Assembly (NCBI GenBank): GCA_031257135.1
Contig: JAIRPH010000103.1
Coordinates: forward strand, 1-9,950
Direction: 5' to 3'
Length of the DNA stretch: 9,950 nucleotides
Source of the DNA: Spirochaetaceae bacterium
GTDB lineage: Bacteria; Spirochaetota; Spirochaetia; Treponematales; Breznakiellaceae
Both the position numbers and the translations under genes were made by a program. The notes under the pieces were generated by a model that saw nothing but the letters and a program-made list of their open reading frames with translations, made no database searches and had not been told where the DNA came from. This document shows, piece by piece, positions 7,639-9,950 of the stretch (positions are counted from its first letter, which is position 1; the number at the start of each line of letters is the position of its first letter).

Positions 7639-7653
7639 TTTTTTTCCGTATGT

Positions 7654-8685
7654 TCAAGGAAGCGTTCCGATAAGTTTTGCGACCTGCTCGATTTCCGCCG
7701 CTCGAAGCCGGGGATACAGCGGAAACAGAACAGTTCTAAGGGAAACTGAATAGCTTTCAGGACAAAGCGCAGGCTCCACCATGCCGGCTCCCATGAGGGT
7801 ATTGTCGAAGGCGTTTTCCACCTCGATTTCTTTTCGTTTGGCGTAGTCCATTACGTCTTTCACGCCCGTTTCCAGAATCAGGGGAAAGGCGTAATAGTTA
7901 TACTCGATATCGTCCTTTTGAACAAACCGTTTGTGCCGAGTCCGCAGAGCCGCTTGAATGTAGGCTTGAGCGATTTCCTTTCGTTTTTCAAAGTTTTTAG
8001 CCCCCTCCCGAAACTGCACCGCGGCCATAGCCGCGTTCATATCGGGCAGTCCGTATTCCGGGGGCAGGCTTCCGGCATTTTTCAATACGGCTCCGTCTCT
8101 GCGGTTTACCGCATAGAGCAACGCCCCGCCTCCGGCCGTAAGAATATCCCGTTCTTCCAAGCCTAATATCGTAAAAACGCCGAAGGACCCAACTTTTTTA
8201 TCTCCTATCATAACGCCGTAGCTTTGAGAAATATCCTCGATAACCGGCAATCCTATCTGAATGATTCCGGTCATATCCGGCGCGTAGCCCAAGGTATGAT
8301 GCACGATAATACACCGAGGATCGCCGGCGCAGGCTGAAAGAGCCGCTTCAATCGTTTCCCGTTCCATGTATGCCGAAGACGGGGCGGTATCGGCGTAGAC
8401 CGGGCGCAGTCCGAGGGCTTCAATAACGTTGGCGTAATAGCGGGGAGACAAAGCGGAAATAACCGCGCCCTGACCGGGTTCAAGACGGAGGGATTGTAAC
8501 GCCGCGGATAGAGCCGTTGCCGGACTTCTGAGGGCGGCGCAATAATCGAAGCCCAGATACTCTTTAGCAAGACGGATCAGCGACCGGGCATGATCCCCGG
8601 GTCCGATTTTATCTTCCACCATTGCCGTGAGAACCGCATCCATCTCCTTCCGTTTGACCGTTGGAGAATAGACTTCTATTTTCAT
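7654..8685 (-). CDS. DegT/DnrJ/EryC1-fold protein, apparently without the PLP lysine
   Basis: This 343-residue product has the layout of DegT/DnrJ/EryC1 sugar aminotransferases. VIHH-like CIIVHHTLGYAPDM (about 125-138) corresponds to the family's VH-x-x-G-x-x-x-DM segment, VIEDISQSYG (148-157) to the segment with the Asp that contacts the PLP ring nitrogen, and KKVGSFG (163-169) to the strand before the lysine loop. Where the family has a Lys that binds PLP, followed by Gly-Glu/Asp-Gly-Gly, this protein reads FTILGLEERDILTAGGG (171-187), with no Lys. The phosphate-binding SGT-x-AL segment is also altered (RSPATAL, 53-59). It is probably a non-transaminating relative or pseudoenzyme; I infer no substrate. 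T. pallidum has, from memory, a DegT-like gene in the same place (TP0440). It lies 12 bases after cheW with a weak AAAGGT upstream of the start. Confidence 0.85.
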   Translation of the reverse strand: MKIEVYSPTVKRKEMDAVLTAMVEDKIGPGDHARSLIRLAKEYLGFDYCAALRSPATALSAALQSLRLEPGQGAVISALSPRYYANVIEALGLRPVYADTAPSSAYMERETIEAALSACAGDPRCIIVHHTLGYAPDMTGIIQIGLPVIEDISQSYGVMIGDKKVGSFGVFTILGLEERDILTAGGGALLYAVNRRDGAVLKNAGSLPPEYGLPDMNAAMAAVQFREGAKNFEKRKEIAQAYIQAALRTRHKRFVQKDDIEYNYYAFPLILETGVKDVMDYAKRKEIEVENAFDNTLMGAGMVEPALCPESYSVSLRTVLFPLYPRLRAAEIEQVAKLIGTLP

Positions 8686-8697
8686 CAGGTAAGACCT

Positions 8698-9168
8698 TTA
8701 CCCTCGGAGATTCGCAATTTTCTGCAATTCTTTCGGATTAAAGAGGTCGCGGATGCTGAGGATGATGAGGTATCCTCGTTCCTGCCGGACGACGCCGTGA
8801 ATATACTCGGAGCCTATGCCGCTTACCATTTGGGGCGGCGGCTGGACATCTTCTTTTTCAATGCTCACCACCCGGGAAACCCGGTCGATTATGACTCCCA
8901 GCTTCATCCCGTCGATGTCGAGGATGATAAAACCGGACAACAGCTCATCTTCCTCAGAAGTGAGAATCTTTTTGAGATGAAACCGTTTATGGAGATTAAT
9001 AATCGGGATTATTTCGCTCCGTAAATTAAAGATACCCTCCACATAGCTGGGAGCGTTAGGAATCCCTCGAATATCCTGAACCCGGACTATTTCCTTAACG
9101 TCCATGATATTGATTCCATACAGCTCTTCACCGAGCTGAAAAGTAACTAATTGATGTTGTTCAGCCAT
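8698..9168 (-). CDS. cheW: Chemotaxis adaptor protein CheW
   Basis: CheW couples chemoreceptors to the kinase CheA in the membrane-associated chemotaxis array. The 156-residue single-domain product shows the typical course: QLVTFQLGEELYGI (6-19), VKEIVRVQDIRGIPNAPSYV (24-43), then GIFNLRSEIIPIINL (45-59), the CheW hallmark, and LGVIIDRVSRVVSI (90-103). Length is normal and there is no CheA or receiver domain. GAGGGAG lies 5 bases before the ATG. It is the first gene after a strong promoter and heads an operon of genes without a chemotaxis role. Such a gene fits a motile spirochaete, which usually has more than one cheW. Confidence 0.96.
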   Translation of the reverse strand: MAEQHQLVTFQLGEELYGINIMDVKEIVRVQDIRGIPNAPSYVEGIFNLRSEIIPIINLHKRFHLKKILTSEEDELLSGFIILDIDGMKLGVIIDRVSRVVSIEKEDVQPPPQMVSGIGSEYIHGVVRQERGYLIILSIRDLFNPKELQKIANLRG

Positions 9169-9173
9169 AGCAA

Positions 9174-9180
9174 CTCCCTC
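9174..9180 (-). promoter_or_regulatory. Ribosome binding site of cheW
   Basis: GAGGGAG on the minus strand lies 5 bases before the cheW ATG at 9166-9168, a strong site consistent with the first gene of an operon. Confidence 0.8.
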
Positions 9181-9182
9181 TT

Positions 9183-9198
9183 AACAATACCCATTGTT
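9183..9198. promoter_or_regulatory. Perfect inverted repeat between the cheW promoter and its ribosome binding site
   Basis: AACAAT-ACCC-ATTGTT is a perfect 6-base dyad with a 4-base centre, lying in the likely 5' leader about 20 bases downstream of the -10 box and ending 2 bases before the Shine-Dalgarno. It could be an operator for a dimeric regulator or a weak A/U-rich hairpin near the ribosome binding site. A dyad this short can also occur by chance. Confidence 0.45.
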
Positions 9199-9216
9199 CC
9201 AATACTATGTTTAGAG

Positions 9217-9245
9217 TATATACCGGATTGCCGGATATTTGTCAA
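9217..9245 (-). promoter_or_regulatory. Sigma-70 type promoter of the cheW operon
   Basis: On the minus strand a perfect -35 TTGACA (9240-9245), a 17-base spacer and a -10 TATATA (9217-9222) match the housekeeping consensus. Transcription would begin near 9208-9211, leaving a leader of about 40 bases before cheW. The spacer holds a direct repeat of ATCCGG two bases apart. No comparable promoter was seen further down the operon, so this one probably drives all seven genes. Confidence 0.8.
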
Positions 9246-9388
9246 GGACTCCCGCGCCTCCCCTGCCGAATCGATCTCCCGCCCCGCCCGCTTCTCGGCG
9301 GAGCTTCGGCGTCATACCCCCGCTGAGCCTCCGAGCAACGCCGCAACTCGCCTGCGAGATGAGCGGATGAGGGAACTGACGGAGGACA
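9246..9388 (-). pseudogene. Possible frameshifted C-terminal remnant of the MHRDWLP family gene
   Basis: The 143 bases between the stop at 9389 and the cheW promoter are GC-rich. From memory, full members of this family run about 30-60 residues beyond this point. Fragments recalling that tail appear in other minus-strand frames: VPDVLRQFPHP is in one, and AEKRAGREIDSA is in another, which also has a stop. This is what a gene end decayed by two or more indels would look like, but the resemblance is weak and based on memory. No clear terminator hairpin with a T-run was found here. Confidence 0.3.
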
Positions 9389-9928
9389 TCAGGGACAGCG
9401 AACTGGAGCAAGACCGCGGGAAGATGGAGCGGCGGCGGGTAAGTCCGCGCCGCCGTGAGGCATGACGCCCCAGTAAACCCGAAAGCCGCCGCCGCTCCTC
9501 AGCGAACCCCCGCCGATAATCCGCAGGGTAAGCTCCAGCAGATGAACCCCGGGGCGGAGGATGTCCGCTTCCGCCTGCTCGGTCGGCGGCGGTATCGGCG
9601 TGTGAGTTGTGTCCCTCGGCTTGAGTTCCAGCGAAATCAAGTCCGAGTCCGTCAACGGCGGCTCAAGAAAATAATGGCTTTTCAAAAAACGCATTTTTTC
9701 GGCAAGCGCGTCGAACGCGGCTTTACACTGGGCGGTAATAACTGATGTCCGCTCTGACGACTGCGCCTTGTTGAGAATAGTCTCTGCGGTAGCAGAGAGC
9801 GAATCGAGCTGGGCGAGTTCCGCGGTTGGGACATTCCATGAGGCGGCTTTGGCGGTCAGGATGCCTGACCAGTTTTTTGCCATAGCGAGCTGTTCGCTTC
9901 TTGGCGAAGGAAGCCAATCACGATGCAT
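9389..9928 (-). CDS. MHRDWLP-type spirochaete hypothetical protein, probably C-terminally truncated
   Basis: This 179-residue product belongs to a family of unknown function that I recognise from Treponema by its start MHRDWLP. Residues 1-90 look helical. A proline-rich linker follows (HTPIPPPT, 109-116), then a beta-rich segment with RPGVHLLELTLRI (125-137) and FRVYWGVMPHGGA (149-161). The family usually continues past this point; here the frame ends in low-complexity PAAAPSSRGLAPVRCP and a stop, suggesting a frameshift after about residue 165. AGGAGT lies 4 bases before the ATG's first upstream A/T stretch ends, at 9933-9938, and supports the start. No signal peptide, membrane helix or catalytic motif is seen. 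It lies upstream of and in the same direction as the cheW promoter and is probably transcribed separately. Confidence 0.65.
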   Translation of the reverse strand: MHRDWLPSPRSEQLAMAKNWSGILTAKAASWNVPTAELAQLDSLSATAETILNKAQSSERTSVITAQCKAAFDALAEKMRFLKSHYFLEPPLTDSDLISLELKPRDTTHTPIPPPTEQAEADILRPGVHLLELTLRIIGGGSLRSGGGFRVYWGVMPHGGADLPAAAPSSRGLAPVRCP

Positions 9929-9932
9929 AAAT

Positions 9933-9938
9933 ACTCCT
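9933..9938 (-). promoter_or_regulatory. Ribosome binding site of the MHRDWLP family gene
   Basis: AGGAGT on the minus strand lies 4 bases before the ATG at 9926-9928. It supports MHRDWLP as the true start. The promoter would be beyond the right edge. Confidence 0.7.
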
Positions 9939-9950
9939 AATTGAGGTAAA

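Noticed and set aside
9430..9455. GC-rich hairpin CGGCGGCG, 10-base loop, CGCCGCCG as a terminator
   Set aside because: It lies inside the MHRDWLP family coding frame in Gly/Ala/Pro codons and has no T-run on either strand.
9151..9465. Plus-strand open frame of about 104 residues upstream of cheW
   Set aside because: It overlaps the cheW start and promoter and the decayed gene end, is rich in Arg/Glu/Ala as expected of a GC-rich shadow frame, and has no ribosome binding site or recognisable domain.

Overview
The window looks like chromosomal DNA from a spirochaete of the Treponema group, possibly a gut-associated, moderately GC-rich member. Three things point there. The gene order cheW, DegT-like gene, nadK, recN, hypothetical gene is one I recall from Treponema pallidum (around TP0439-TP0443; from memory, not checked). 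A gene starting MHRDWLP belongs to a family I know only from spirochaetes. The left edge holds the end of a clan AA aspartic protease of a type common in Treponema genomes. Species cannot be fixed from this.

Layout. Positions 1-117 (+) are the end of the aspartic protease gene. From 9168 down to 114 (-), seven closely spaced genes run in one direction and look like a single operon: cheW, a DegT/DnrJ/EryC1-fold protein without a recognisable PLP lysine, nadK, recN, a helical protein of unknown function, and the two halves of a heterodimeric ABC exporter. The largest gap inside the operon is 33 bases, and nadK and recN overlap by 8. A near-ideal sigma-70 promoter (TTGACA, 17-base spacer, TATATA) lies upstream of cheW, with a perfect 6-base inverted repeat between it and the ribosome binding site. 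Upstream of that, 9389-9928 (-) is the MHRDWLP family gene, which seems to have lost its C-terminus to frameshifts. No tRNA, rRNA, insertion sequence or CRISPR was seen.

How the genes relate. The operon mixes a chemotaxis adaptor, NADP supply, DNA repair and an exporter, so shared transcription does not imply one pathway. The exporter is the clearest unit: the 670-residue subunit has Asp in place of the catalytic Glu after Walker B, and the 709-residue subunit has an altered signature (ISAGQ). Both changes fall in the same composite ATP site, as in asymmetric exporters such as BmrCD, TM287/288 and TmrAB. The 709-residue subunit also has a roughly 120-residue insertion between TM1 and TM2, as in BmrD.

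The most unusual object is an in-frame array of 12 tandem 21-bp units at 2671-2922. It inserts 84 residues (12 heptads with Ala and a second mostly hydrophobic position at a/d-like spacing) into the ATPase domain of the 670-residue subunit, between the Q-loop and the signature motif. That domain otherwise looks intact, so the array appears to be a tolerated or selected expansion in a core enzyme fold.
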